Source: Flammeovirgaceae bacterium (lineage in GTDB: Bacteria; Bacteroidota; Bacteroidia; Cytophagales; Cyclobacteriaceae). From it: DNA of 64,000 bases. Shown one piece after another: positions 18,769 to 26,821 of the stretch (within the stretch, counting starts at the first letter, position 1; each line of letters starts with the position of its first letter). A program made the position numbers and the translations under genes. The DNA lies in contig JADJMA010000035.1 of assembly GCA_016709845.1 (NCBI GenBank), positions 24,737 through 88,736 on the forward strand, written 5' to 3'. Below the pieces are notes generated by a model that worked only from the letters and a program-made list of their open reading frames with translations, searched no databases and was not told where the DNA came from.

Positions 18769-18782
18769 GTGACTTTTGTCAC
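18769..18782 (-). promoter_or_regulatory. CRP/FNR-type palindrome, distal
   Basis: GTGAC-TTTT-GTCAC is a perfect 5-4-5 inverted repeat, with the same geometry as an FNR box but with CRP-like GTGA half sites. Its centre is 22 bases, two helical turns, upstream of the proximal operator. Confidence 0.5.
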
Positions 18783-18827
18783 TTTCTCGCTAGCTAAAAT
18801 ATCTTGAATCTAATATAAATGGATAAA

Positions 18828-19544
18828 TCAGGCTATTATAAGATCTGCCTGCTTGGCCAGTTTCCTGACATCTAAAACACGGATTTTTTTGCCCTCAAAG
18901 GCAATCAGGCCATCTGATTTAAATTCAGATAAAAGACGGATTACAGTTTCCGTTGCTGTACCCACAATACTGGCCAGGTCTTCGCGTGATAAAGCCAGTT
19001 CAATTAAAATACTGCCTTCACCTTCCATGCCATAGGTTTCTTTAAGCATAAGTAAGTTGGTGGCTAACCTTTCGCGAACTGATTTGTGGGCCAATTCTGC
19101 TAGTTTCTCTTCCATGATCCCCATTTCATGGCAAACAGCCTGCACTACACGCCTCATAAAGACGGGGTTCTTTTGCAAAACTTCAAAAAAACTTTCTTTA
19201 GGAATAAAGCAGATCTTTGCGTCTTCCAAAACAGTTGCTGTAGCCTGATAAAATTCTTCACTTAACAAAGCTCGGTATCCAAGAAAATCTCCAGGCTTGG
19301 CTATGTAAATAATAAATTCTTTACCCTGAACATTATTTTTGTAGACTTTTACCTTACCGCCATTCATACAATAAAGGCCAGTAGGTCGTGTGCCTTCATA
19401 AAAAATATTTTGACCCTTTTTGTATTGAATACAAGTTTTATGGTTGTTTATCCTGCTTAAATCTTCCGGATTTAACCCATTAAACAGGGAATCCTTCAGA
19501 TGGTCGCAAAGCGTACAGGCAATGTTAAATTCTACTTTAGCCAT
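18828..19544 (-). CDS. Crp/Fnr-family transcriptional regulator
   Basis: The 238 residues contain an N-terminal cyclic-nucleotide-binding-type beta barrel (KKGQNIFYEGTRPTGLYCMNGGKVK), a dimer helix and a C-terminal winged helix. The recognition helix reads TATETVIRLLSEF, with the Glu and Arg that contact DNA in CRP and FNR. A CxxC pair at residues 10 and 13 (ACTLCDHLK) and Cys38 recall the N-terminal iron-sulfur ligands of FNR, but the spacing differs from E. coli FNR, so cluster binding is only suggested. It lies directly upstream of the usp-ccoIS operon and is the obvious candidate to bind the palindromes there. Confidence 0.85.
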   Translation of the reverse strand: MAKVEFNIACTLCDHLKDSLFNGLNPEDLSRINNHKTCIQYKKGQNIFYEGTRPTGLYCMNGGKVKVYKNNVQGKEFIIYIAKPGDFLGYRALLSEEFYQATATVLEDAKICFIPKESFFEVLQKNPVFMRRVVQAVCHEMGIMEEKLAELAHKSVRERLATNLLMLKETYGMEGEGSILIELALSREDLASIVGTATETVIRLLSEFKSDGLIAFEGKKIRVLDVRKLAKQADLIIA

Positions 19545-19583
19545 ACTTCAAAAATGCTAAAAAACCGTGTTTAAACCAAACCG

Positions 19584-20471
19584 TCAAAGGATTAAGCCTA
19601 TCCCAAATAAGAGAACAAATAATAATGTAGATAGTGCCATCTGCTTAAGTAAAGGGTCCAATTCTTCAGAAGGTTTTTTCTGAACCGAAAGACCATTTCG
19701 AATAAACAAAGGAAGCGTAAGCAAGTAAATAAGTTGCCAAGGAGATTGAAAGTGAAGCCAGCTATAAACAATGGCAGTAAGCATGCCTCCGCCCAACAAT
19801 AACCAATGATACTGACTTGCCAACTCCTTACCAACTCGCACAGGAATTGAAAACTTGCCGGCATGCCGATCTGATTCGATGTCTCTGATGTTGTTGATAT
19901 TTAATACCCCTATTGAAAACAATCCGCAGCTAAGGGCAGGTAAAATCTTTATCCAGCTTAAAGAATGAGTAAAAAGATAGTACGAACCCATTACGCCAAC
20001 CAAACCAAAAAAAACAAGTACTGAAATATCTCCCAGTCCTATATAACCATACGGTTTCTTGCCGATTGTGTAACCCACTGCGGCAGCAATACTCAACAAT
20101 CCTAAACCAAAGAACAGAGCCAACGCTTGCCAGTCGGCACCAAAAGAAATCCAAAGAAGTGATATACCACTAATCAGACTTAAAGCGGCAAACAAAATTA
20201 CTGCATTCCGCATCTCGGTTGATGTAATAGCGCCTGATTGAACTGCCCGCTGAGGTCCTTTCCTGCCCTCATGATCGGCACCGTGTTGAGAATCACCATA
20301 ATCGTTAGCCAGATTAGAAAGAACCTGTAAAAAAATGGTGGTGAGGCAACAAAGAGAAAATAGTAATGTATTAAAGCTATGCTCCGCTGCAGCAAGAAAA
20401 CCAGCCATGCTTATACACGCCAATGATAAGGGAAGTGTTCTTAATCGGAAGGCCTCAATCCAAACTTTCAT
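19584..20471 (-). CDS. menA: 1,4-dihydroxy-2-naphthoate polyprenyltransferase
   Basis: The 295-residue integral membrane protein of the UbiA superfamily has about eight or nine helices. Both aspartate-rich motifs are present: NDYGDSQHGADHEGRKGP near residue 55 and NNIRDIESDRHAGK near residue 185. It attaches the polyprenyl chain to dihydroxynaphthoate, forming demethylmenaquinone. Menaquinone is the usual Bacteroidota respiratory quinone and feeds terminal oxidases such as cbb3. It starts 55 bases after the GreA-C-like gene and is followed by the FNR-like gene after 39 bases, so these may share a transcript. Confidence 0.93.
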   Translation of the reverse strand: MKVWIEAFRLRTLPLSLACISMAGFLAAAEHSFNTLLFSLCCLTTIFLQVLSNLANDYGDSQHGADHEGRKGPQRAVQSGAITSTEMRNAVILFAALSLISGISLLWISFGADWQALALFFGLGLLSIAAAVGYTIGKKPYGYIGLGDISVLVFFGLVGVMGSYYLFTHSLSWIKILPALSCGLFSIGVLNINNIRDIESDRHAGKFSIPVRVGKELASQYHWLLLGGGMLTAIVYSWLHFQSPWQLIYLLTLPLFIRNGLSVQKKPSEELDPLLKQMALSTLLFVLLFGIGLIL

Positions 20472-20526
20472 CTTTATCTATCAAATAACAAAGCAACCTG
20501 AAATAAGTTGATTTAGAAAAACTTAC

Positions 20527-20976
20527 TTATTGAATTTTTAAGATCTCAAAAGATTTTTTATTGAAAATAAATTTGTCACCAACTTTCTTGTGCATCAGTT
20601 CTTGGCCAAGCGGTGAGGCCGCACTCAAGGCAAAGACGTTAAAATCATTGATCTGAAGTTTACCTGCACTTACAGCCAAGTAAAAATTTCCATGAGTTGT
20701 AGTAACCACAGACCCTAACTCAACCATTTCATTGCCACCTGACGGATTCACTTTCTCCAAAGAAGCTTTTAGTTTAATGGCTTCCTGCAATTGTTGAGCT
20801 GCTTTATCTCTTTCCAGGTGAGCCATAGCGCGACCCGTTTCGTATTTATCTCCGGCACTGCTCTTTTCTTCTGCATTGGCCGATGCCTGTGCATAATTAA
20901 TTTCCAATTGAGCTGCCGCGATCCGCTGTTCAACATAGTTAACGCACTGTGCAAAAAGCTGTTCGCGAATCTTCAT
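20527..20976 (-). CDS. GreA/GreB C-terminal-domain-like protein
   Basis: This is 149 residues. The N-terminal half is helical with an alternating charged pattern, suggesting a coiled coil like that of Gre factors (about residues 1-75), although it is short. The C-terminal half carries the Gre-type signature ASPLGQELMHKKVGDKF. Transcript-cleavage factors of the Gre family act in the secondary channel of RNA polymerase. Whether this divergent member does so is unknown, since the acidic tip residues of the GreA coiled coil cannot be assigned with confidence. It starts two bases after the LytTR gene stop, implying co-expression with that two-component system. Confidence 0.7.
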   Translation of the reverse strand: MKIREQLFAQCVNYVEQRIAAAQLEINYAQASANAEEKSSAGDKYETGRAMAHLERDKAAQQLQEAIKLKASLEKVNPSGGNEMVELGSVVTTTHGNFYLAVSAGKLQINDFNVFALSAASPLGQELMHKKVGDKFIFNKKSFEILKIQ

Positions 20977-20978
20977 GA

Positions 20979-21713
20979 TTATATACCCAGAATTAATTTC
21001 AATTTAGGATATCCCGTTTTGCTAATCGGAATCTGCTGCCCGTTACGCAATATGGCCATGTGCGTTTCCTTTTGGTAAGGCTCTATTTTTGTGATCTGGC
21101 CTATGTGAACGATAAACGACCGATGTACCCGAACGAATAGATTCGAATCTAACGATTGCTCATAAAAAGACATGGTTTTGTTTTTTAAAAAGGAGCCTTC
21201 CGCGGTTACAATTTTTACAAAATCATCTTCCGCCTCAAGATATTGAATTTCCTGCACAGGTATAATTTTAACTTTGCTTCCGGTCTTAACCACAATGCGA
21301 TTACTTTGTGATGGCGCTTTTGCCATGGTTTCCAGAAGCTCAGAGGTATTGGGTGCCTGTCCTGATTTATCAAGAAATTTTTGAACAGCCTTTTGAAATC
21401 TGTCTTCAGCCACAGGCTTTAGCAAATAATCGATCGCATTCGCTTCAAAAGCTTTGAGAGCAAACTCATCAAACGCAGTAATAAAAATAACTGCTGGTGC
21501 CGGTTGAATCAGTTCCAGCATTTCAAAGCCATTTATCTTTGGCATTTGAATATCGAGAAAAATCAACTCGGGTTGGTGTTGTTGAATCGCCTTAACACCT
21601 TCAAAGCCATCATTACATTCTTCCACAATTTCTATTTCAGAAAAATTTCTCAGATAATTTTTCATAATCTCTCGACTCAACGGTTCATCATCGATCAAAA
21701 CAGCTTTAATCAT
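20979..21713 (-). CDS. LytTR-family response regulator
   Basis: The 244 residues comprise an N-terminal receiver domain with acidic pocket (LIDDEP), phosphoacceptor Asp in FLDIQMPKINGFE and switch residues (ITAFDEFALKAF, LLKPVAE), then a C-terminal LytTR DNA-binding domain (FVRVHRSFIVHIGQITKI). LytTR regulators bind DNA through a beta-sheet fold rather than a helix-turn-helix. The gene's ATG overlaps the stop of the upstream kinase by four bases, so the pair is translationally coupled. Its targets cannot be determined from the sequence. Confidence 0.92.
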   Translation of the reverse strand: MIKAVLIDDEPLSREIMKNYLRNFSEIEIVEECNDGFEGVKAIQQHQPELIFLDIQMPKINGFEMLELIQPAPAVIFITAFDEFALKAFEANAIDYLLKPVAEDRFQKAVQKFLDKSGQAPNTSELLETMAKAPSQSNRIVVKTGSKVKIIPVQEIQYLEAEDDFVKIVTAEGSFLKNKTMSFYEQSLDSNLFVRVHRSFIVHIGQITKIEPYQKETHMAILRNGQQIPISKTGYPKLKLILGI

Positions 21714-22744
21714 GGCTTAGCAGGAACAGTTAAACTAACAGTAAATGTATTTGTCTTAATATTCGTTTTAACTAAATCATTTCGGGCGTAGATCAGGTAA
21801 AGTCTTCGCTGCAATCCGGTTAAACCGAAACCACTACCCGATGCAGGTTGCATATCGGAATCAAATGGATTTGAAATTTCTATTTCTAATTGATTGTTAT
21901 TCATTTTTGCTGTCAACTCGATAGAGATTTTTCCCGTGGTTCCATACAACCCAAATTTAATTGCATTTTCTAAAAGTGGTTGAAGCACCAAGGTTGGTAT
22001 TTGCCATTCGTAACAAGGCTCATCAATGTTTATGATTACATCCAATCTGTGACCAAAGCGAACTTTCTCAATGGCTAAATAAGTTTTCAGGTATTCAAGT
22101 TCTTGCGAAAGGTTTATCCACGGCTCATCAGCACGTTTAATGGTAAGCCTAAGAAAATCAGAAAGCTCTTGCAGCATCTTTCGTGCTTCATCTGGCCTTA
22201 TGAGAATCAAAGCATTGATTGAATTTAAACTATTGAATAAAAAATGCGGCTGCAATTGGAGTTGCAACTTTTGTAGCTCCGCTTCGCGGGCCATATTTTT
22301 CAGATCTGATTCGCGGGTTTGCTGATCAAGCAATTCTGTCCATCGCGTATAATATACGGCACTAATACCAACAGCGGTTAATGTAATAAATCCAATCGTC
22401 CATCGAACGGGGGTTGATTGAGAAAGAAATTCTAAATAACTCGTTTCATCAGGAATAATGGCAAGCATTGCCTTAGAAGAAACCCATTGGCATCCAAAAG
22501 CAAGAACAAGCGTTAACCCTACAGTGATTTGAAAAATACCAGTTCGCGGAAAATAGTTTAATAATGAACCCAACAGAACAGCGGTACTAATTAGCACCAG
22601 ATTGAAAATAGAAGAATCCCAAAGCGAAATTTCCCAACTAAAGCCTGCATATTGATGTAGCGCCCAGGCATGAAATCCTAACCACAGCAAGGCGGCTCCA
22701 ATCAGCGGTAAGCGAGCAGTTAAGGTGGAAGTAGTTTTATTCAA
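21710..22744 (-). CDS. LytS-type sensor histidine kinase
   Basis: This is 344 residues. About four membrane helices fill the first 150 residues, then a coiled linker, then the His_kinase domain of the LytS/YehU type with phosphoacceptor His in LQPHFLFNSLNSINALI, and an ATPase domain with GSGFGLTGLQRRL. No extracellular sensory domain is evident, so it probably senses a membrane or small-ligand signal. It is the first gene of a minus-strand unit continuing with the LytTR regulator, the GreA-C-like gene and menA. Confidence 0.9.
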   Translation of the reverse strand: MNKTTSTLTARLPLIGAALLWLGFHAWALHQYAGFSWEISLWDSSIFNLVLISTAVLLGSLLNYFPRTGIFQITVGLTLVLAFGCQWVSSKAMLAIIPDETSYLEFLSQSTPVRWTIGFITLTAVGISAVYYTRWTELLDQQTRESDLKNMAREAELQKLQLQLQPHFLFNSLNSINALILIRPDEARKMLQELSDFLRLTIKRADEPWINLSQELEYLKTYLAIEKVRFGHRLDVIINIDEPCYEWQIPTLVLQPLLENAIKFGLYGTTGKISIELTAKMNNNQLEIEISNPFDSDMQPASGSGFGLTGLQRRLYLIYARNDLVKTNIKTNTFTVSLTVPAKP

Positions 22745-22839
22745 AATAAAGATGCGTCAACCGTACCGCAAATTTAGACTTTAAGATTCAGCTATTTTTA
22801 AACATCTACCTGATTGAAGAATAACGCTATCTTTGATAT

Positions 22840-23001
22840 ATGATTTCGGAATACCTGCACACTTTTAAGAAAAAGACATCCAAAGCGATTTTGGCAGTTG
22901 TTCTGATCTTAAGTCTGTTTTCAGGTTTCATGCCATCGAAATCACCGGTACCTACTAGTAAGACCCAGTCGGAATGGGTTATCCGAGAAAAGGCAAACTG
23001 A
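22840..23001 (+). CDS. Possible small membrane or exported peptide
   Basis: This is a 53-codon open frame starting MISEYLHTFKKKTSK and followed by a hydrophobic helix (AILAVVLILSLFSGF) after a basic N-terminus, which resembles a signal peptide or single-pass anchor. It is divergent from the LytS-type gene 95 bases away. A second open frame begins over its 3' end (22974), so a frame break joining the two is possible. No family is recognised. Confidence 0.35.
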   Translation: MISEYLHTFKKKTSKAILAVVLILSLFSGFMPSKSPVPTSKTQSEWVIREKAN

Positions 23002-23313
23002 ATTTAACCTCGGCATTCAAATCAAAGGCCACGCAAAGTCCGACCTCTTTTTGGTATCACTCTCAGGTCACTCGTCAATTATTTCAAAACAAACTCGTTG
23101 AAATAAAATTCAAAACAAATCAAAGTCAATTTTCATTGATTGACTTATCTTTTCAGTTATTCCATTCAAACATCCTTCCTCACAGCTCCGATGAGGATAT
23201 TCTCTTAGTTTAATTCCTCAGGAAAATTTTCCTCATTGTTTTTCCGGTTTAGCCGGAGACTATCTAATTATTTACATGATCACTGTAAAAACGGTAGATC
23301 ACTAATTCATTTT

Positions 23314-23487
23314 ATGGATCGGATTAAAAAAATACTAAGAATCGTTGGACTCGTTCTGCTTATCATTCTCGCTCTATCGGGTATAGGGATTGTGCCTCCA
23401 CCCAATCGCGAAAGGTACATTGGTAAAGAAGTCACTATTGAATTAGTGGAAGAAAATAAAGAAGGCTCAGAAGAGAGTAAAACCTGA
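23314..23487 (+). CDS. Small single-pass membrane protein
   Basis: This is a 57-residue protein from the ATG at 23314. A basic start (MDRIKKILRI) is followed by one transmembrane helix (VGLVLLIILALSGIGIV) and a short charged tail rich in Glu and Lys. The arrangement resembles small uncharacterised membrane proteins common in Bacteroidota, but I cannot name a family. A longer in-frame start at 23236 would place residues before the basic region and is less likely. Confidence 0.5.
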   Translation: MDRIKKILRIVGLVLLIILALSGIGIVPPPNRERYIGKEVTIELVEENKEGSEESKT

Positions 23488-23628
23488 GTTTCAAAGAAAA
23501 TTTTTTCGATCATTAAACATTCCTTCCGTTTCTTACTATAAAGGAGTTTTGGCAAAAGGCAATGAACAAAATAATGTAACTTTTATTGACCGGTCTTTAA
23601 ACTTCCACCTATAATTATCTTCTAAGTC

Positions 23629-23946
23629 TTGAAAACAAACCTTAACAAGACTATGGAAACTACACCGATCAACTCAATTCAAATCCTAAAAAGTAAATTC
23701 TATTTGCTTTTTATCGGACTCACATTCGCGTTTCTTGTATCGTGTAACAACGAGGATACCACTCCAAACTTCTATTCAGAGGATATGGAAGATGCTAGTA
23801 TGAATGCTGTTGAAGATTCTTATTTTGATGATGGCGATGATCTCGTAAGCGAAGCCTTCACCAGTTCTGATCAGGATTTAAGTGGTGGATGGGTAAGGAG
23901 CGAATGGAATACAATCGGCATTAAACTTTCCTTTTCCTATGTTTAA
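23629..23946 (+). pseudogene. Lipoprotein, C-terminus lost at a junction
   Basis: The likely start is 23653 (METTPINS), although an upstream ATG in frame exists at 23629. A signal peptide ends in the lipobox FLVSCNN, and the mature part is acidic (EDMEDASMNAVEDSYFDDGDD). After about position 23885 (DLSGG) the reading frame runs antisense into coding DNA of the VCBS-type gene on the other strand, so the last 18 or so residues are probably not native. The original C-terminal domain appears deleted. No function is recognised. Confidence 0.5.
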
Positions 23947-24468
23947 GCAAATATAATTTGATGTTGAAGTGCCTCTGTTCGCCAAAATTAGATCTGGCAA
24001 TCCATCGGTGTTGATGTCAGTGATGGATAAATTCCGTGTCGGTCATTTAGGAAGTCCAAATTCAGACCCTATTGTAAAATTGCCTTTCCCGTCATTAAAA
24101 TAAATCAGTTTCCGATCCGGGGAATCATTACTAACTGCAATATCAAGGAAACCATCTCCATTAAAATCAGCTAAACCACCGGTGTATGAGCGGTCTGATA
24201 TCTCACCGAGGTTATAAGACTTTCGTATACCACCCAAACCATCACCAAGAAGAACGCGGTCAATAATGGGCCAATGTCGTCCTTTCACCAACAAAATATC
24301 AAGATGACCATCGCCATCAAAATCTCCAAAACTTGCATTTGCAGTTGTGTCAGTCTTCGCTTCTAATTGTAAAGTAGTAGAGTAGTCAGGAAAGTTAGTG
24401 TTCTTCTGAGCAAGAACTCTATGTGAAAGAGTGCCTATAAGACACAAAATAAAAACGTAAATTTTCAT
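23878..24468 (-). pseudogene. VCBS/FG-GAP repeat protein, in-frame stop and 3' truncation
   Basis: A signal peptide (IYVFILCLIGTLSHRVLAQ) is followed by calcium-binding FG-GAP repeats: FGDFDGDGHLDILLVKG, then LADFNGDGFLDIAVSND. A TGA at 24043-24045 interrupts the frame, yet the same frame continues with PTRNLSITDINTDGLPDLIL and a further repeat. The TGA is therefore a substitution, probably from Trp TGG. The frame ends at 23878 where the truncated lipoprotein gene begins on the other strand. Such repeats form extracellular beta-propellers. The intact relative would be longer. Confidence 0.7.
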
Positions 24469-24551
24469 GACGGTTTATTTAGTTGCATGGCAACGAATTT
24501 TAGTTAAGGTCCTAGTTGGGAATTTTTTTAGTGCGGTGTTACTCAACGTTT

Positions 24552-25169
24552 CTATAATCTTTTCATAATTCCTATTCCCAAAGCCAATGTCTTTAATTTA
24601 AAATCTGATTCCTTATTAAGCTTTGAAATTCCGTTAGTATAGTTCATTGCAATCTGAAGGGAAATTTTTTCAGTCAAATTGTATGCTAAACCTCCTCCAA
24701 ATTTTATTCCTAAGCTATATGTATTATCCGTAACTTCTTTATTGAGTGATAAAAGATTAGCGACTCCAAATTCCCCAAATAGTTTAACCTTGTTTGGAAG
24801 GAAATAATATTTCAAAGTCATAGGTATTTCTATAAATCTAAAGTCAATATGTTCTGGACTGGGTGCGGCAAAAAAATTACAGGCAACACAATAATAAGTT
24901 CCGGTAAAATCTTTGTTAGAATAATTGATTGCGGTATTTATCTAAATTTTTTCTTTGAATTGATATTCAACGCTCAACCCTAATCGATAATTAGTTTTAT
25001 TATAATCAGCTGAATATCCAGCAATTTTGTCAAGAGCCATGATATCAGAACTAACATTTTTTTCAAGACTAGTCGTTAATCCAATTCTAAATTTGTTGGT
25101 ATTTTTTTGGGCTTCAACTCGAAAAATGCAGAAAAAGACAATTACAAAAAGTAAAATAATATTTTTCAT
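24552..25169 (-). pseudogene. Outer-membrane beta-barrel protein with in-frame stop
   Basis: Translation from 25169 gives a signal peptide (MKNIILLFVIVFFCIF, then EAQK) and a beta-barrel with alternating strands (GLSVEYQFKEKI). A TAG at 24942-24944 stops it, but the same frame continues without shift (INTAINYSNKDFTGTYYC, FIEIPMTLKYYFLP, KLFGEFG, LALGIGIMKRL) for a total near 205 codons. It resembles small OmpA/OmpX-like barrels of the PorT type. The stop is a single substitution: either recent inactivation or a base-call error. Confidence 0.65.
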
Positions 25170-25436
25170 TTAACGATTTCTACTTTAGAAGTGTAAGTAT
25201 TGATTTGGTTGTGTTCAAATGTTGGGTAACGTTTGAGTTTATGCCGACTACGGCTTTCGAAGCGCATCATTGCCACATGTGACCAAACGCTAAACGAAGA
25301 TAAAAACTTATAGCTAGACTGAACCCCACCATTGCAGAAACATTTTGTTGCTGTTGGGTCATCCTCACCTCATTCATAGCCTTAGTTCCTGGCACTTGTT
25401 ATAATCCTCATAGGCCAACCCAGCTAACTCATATAA
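25170..25436. other. Spacer with attC-like imperfect hairpin
   Basis: TAACGTTTG (25227-25235) and CAAACGCTA (25284-25292) pair at eight of nine positions around a 48-base interior that contains GCCG-ACTA-CGGC and GCTT-TCG-AAGC. The layout resembles an integron attC site, but the canonical core boxes are not well matched. GTTGGGT occurs at 25221 and 25353. No gene was found in the spacer. Confidence 0.25.
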
Positions 25437-26405
25437 CTATTTACTTTCTAACGCATCAACCTTGAGTAGAAATTCACTTAATCGAGCAAGGGTTTGCTCT
25501 GGATTATCATGTATTGTGGCATGGCCCGAATTTTTTATAACCGTAAATTCTGCCCCAGGTATCTGGCTTTGAAAATATCTTACAGTGCCCGGTCTCGCTT
25601 CATCATATTCTCCTGTTAGCAGTAATGTTGGCACGGCTACCTCCTTTAGTCTATTCACCCGGTCATAGTGCAGTAATGTACCTGTTGCCGTGAATTCACT
25701 TGGGCCCCACATATACTCGTACACATTGGTTCCAAAAAACATACTGGATGAATCTTCTTTTTCCTTCGGCTGTTCTCTTCTTCTTAAAAATTTACTGTAG
25801 TATAAATCAACTGCATTTTTATAAGCATCATTATCGAATGTTTTATTCTTCTCATTTTCTCTGATGATAACTTGAGTTGAATCTGGCAACGTGGCAATGA
25901 GCGTATCCGCATCTTTAATCCACAGATCAGTGCTAAGCAAAGGACTGCTTAAGATTAAAGCTTTTACATATTTGGGATATTTCAAATAATAGTCTACTCC
26001 GAGCGCAGGTCCCCACGACTGACCATAGAGACAGAAGTCTTCAAGATTTAATGCTTTCCTCAGTAGCTCTAGTTCTTCTACATAATGGTCGATCGTCATC
26101 AAGGTTGTGTCAGTTATTCTTGTAGACCTACCGCAACCTAGCTGATCATAAAAGATGACAGGTCTATCTTTGCTTAACGCATTGAGCGGAATGAGTCCAT
26201 AGCTGGATGATCCAGGACCACCATGCAACACTAGCATAGGAGTTTTATTCCCTTCACCATAGATGCGATACCATATTTTTCCTCCAGTTACTTCTACATA
26301 TCCTTCATGCGGAGTAAGTCCGTTTTTTTTGCAACCGTCCAGTATGCAAAGCAATGTCAAGCAGATTAAAAGGAGTCGAAAGAATTTATGGTTCATTAGA
26401 AACAT
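25437..26405 (-). CDS. Proline iminopeptidase-like alpha/beta hydrolase lipoprotein
   Basis: About 320 residues. The signal peptide ends in lipobox ILDGC, so the protein is lipid-anchored. An in-frame ATG at 26396 (MNHKFFRLL) is a better start than 26405. The alpha/beta hydrolase fold shows the oxyanion segment LVLHGGPGSSS, a YDQLGCGRS segment typical of prolyl iminopeptidases, the nucleophile elbow GQSWGPAL, acid in LTGEYDEARP and the His in NSGHATIHDNPE. These enzymes release N-terminal proline from peptides, and the anchoring implies use of external peptides. The frame is intact. Confidence 0.85.
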   Translation of the reverse strand: MFLMNHKFFRLLLICLTLLCILDGCKKNGLTPHEGYVEVTGGKIWYRIYGEGNKTPMLVLHGGPGSSSYGLIPLNALSKDRPVIFYDQLGCGRSTRITDTTLMTIDHYVEELELLRKALNLEDFCLYGQSWGPALGVDYYLKYPKYVKALILSSPLLSTDLWIKDADTLIATLPDSTQVIIRENEKNKTFDNDAYKNAVDLYYSKFLRRREQPKEKEDSSSMFFGTNVYEYMWGPSEFTATGTLLHYDRVNRLKEVAVPTLLLTGEYDEARPGTVRYFQSQIPGAEFTVIKNSGHATIHDNPEQTLARLSEFLLKVDALESK

Positions 26406-26686
26406 GGTTTTTATTAATTATAGTTTCAAGGTAGAATTTATTCCTGTCTTTTCAGCGCGCTCATTTCATCAAAGGGGTTTCATCCGGCCGATCACTTGTC
26501 CCCTCGCATTGGCAACCGAGTCTTGATGTTGTTCCTGTCAACCGTCTCGTTGGTCGCGTACTTGCCCTGTTGAGAATTTGTTTTAGTAAAATGTCAGCCG
26601 TTTTGTTTGAAAACTAATTTGTCCCGACCCTTTGGCTGGCAACATCCTAATATAGGAATTTCTTATATCTCCTTATTCGGCATCAC

Positions 26687-26718
26687 AAAAAAAATCCCGT
26701 GGCACTCACCACGGGATT
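26687..26718 (-). terminator. Rho-independent terminator downstream of ahcY
   Basis: AATCCCGTGG (26693-26702) and CCACGGGATT (26709-26718) form a perfect 10-bp stem with a six-base loop. On the minus strand it is followed by a T-run of eight. It lies about 100 bases past the restored ahcY stop. Confidence 0.8.
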
Positions 26719-26775
26719 CCTCTCTATTTTGCAAGCAGAGAGTTAGTAGATTTCATCCGGCCTTCGGCCACCTTC

Positions 26776-26802
26776 TCCATCCCGATAGCTATCGGGAGAG
26801 AA
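26776..26802. repeat. Intergenic palindromic element
   Basis: CCCGATAGCTATCGGG (26781-26796) is a perfect 16-base palindrome. It is extended by CTTCTC on the left and GAGAAG on the right with small bulges. It lies between the ahcY stop and its terminator hairpin. It looks like a dispersed intergenic palindrome, but only this copy was noticed in the window. Confidence 0.55.
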
Positions 26803-26821
26803 GGGAAGCGGCCTGAAGCTA

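Larger units (their letters stand above)
26406..26821. other. Gene-free spacer with repeats
   Basis: The spacer contains no credible gene. It holds two copies of TTTCATCCGGCC (26478-26489 and 26751-26762), a terminator hairpin and a strong palindrome, the last two listed separately. Confidence 0.5.

Noticed and set aside
24482..24494. GTTGC-ATG-GCAAC short hairpin between the VCBS and barrel genes as an attC site
   Set aside because: The repeat is only five bases per arm and lacks the larger attC layout.
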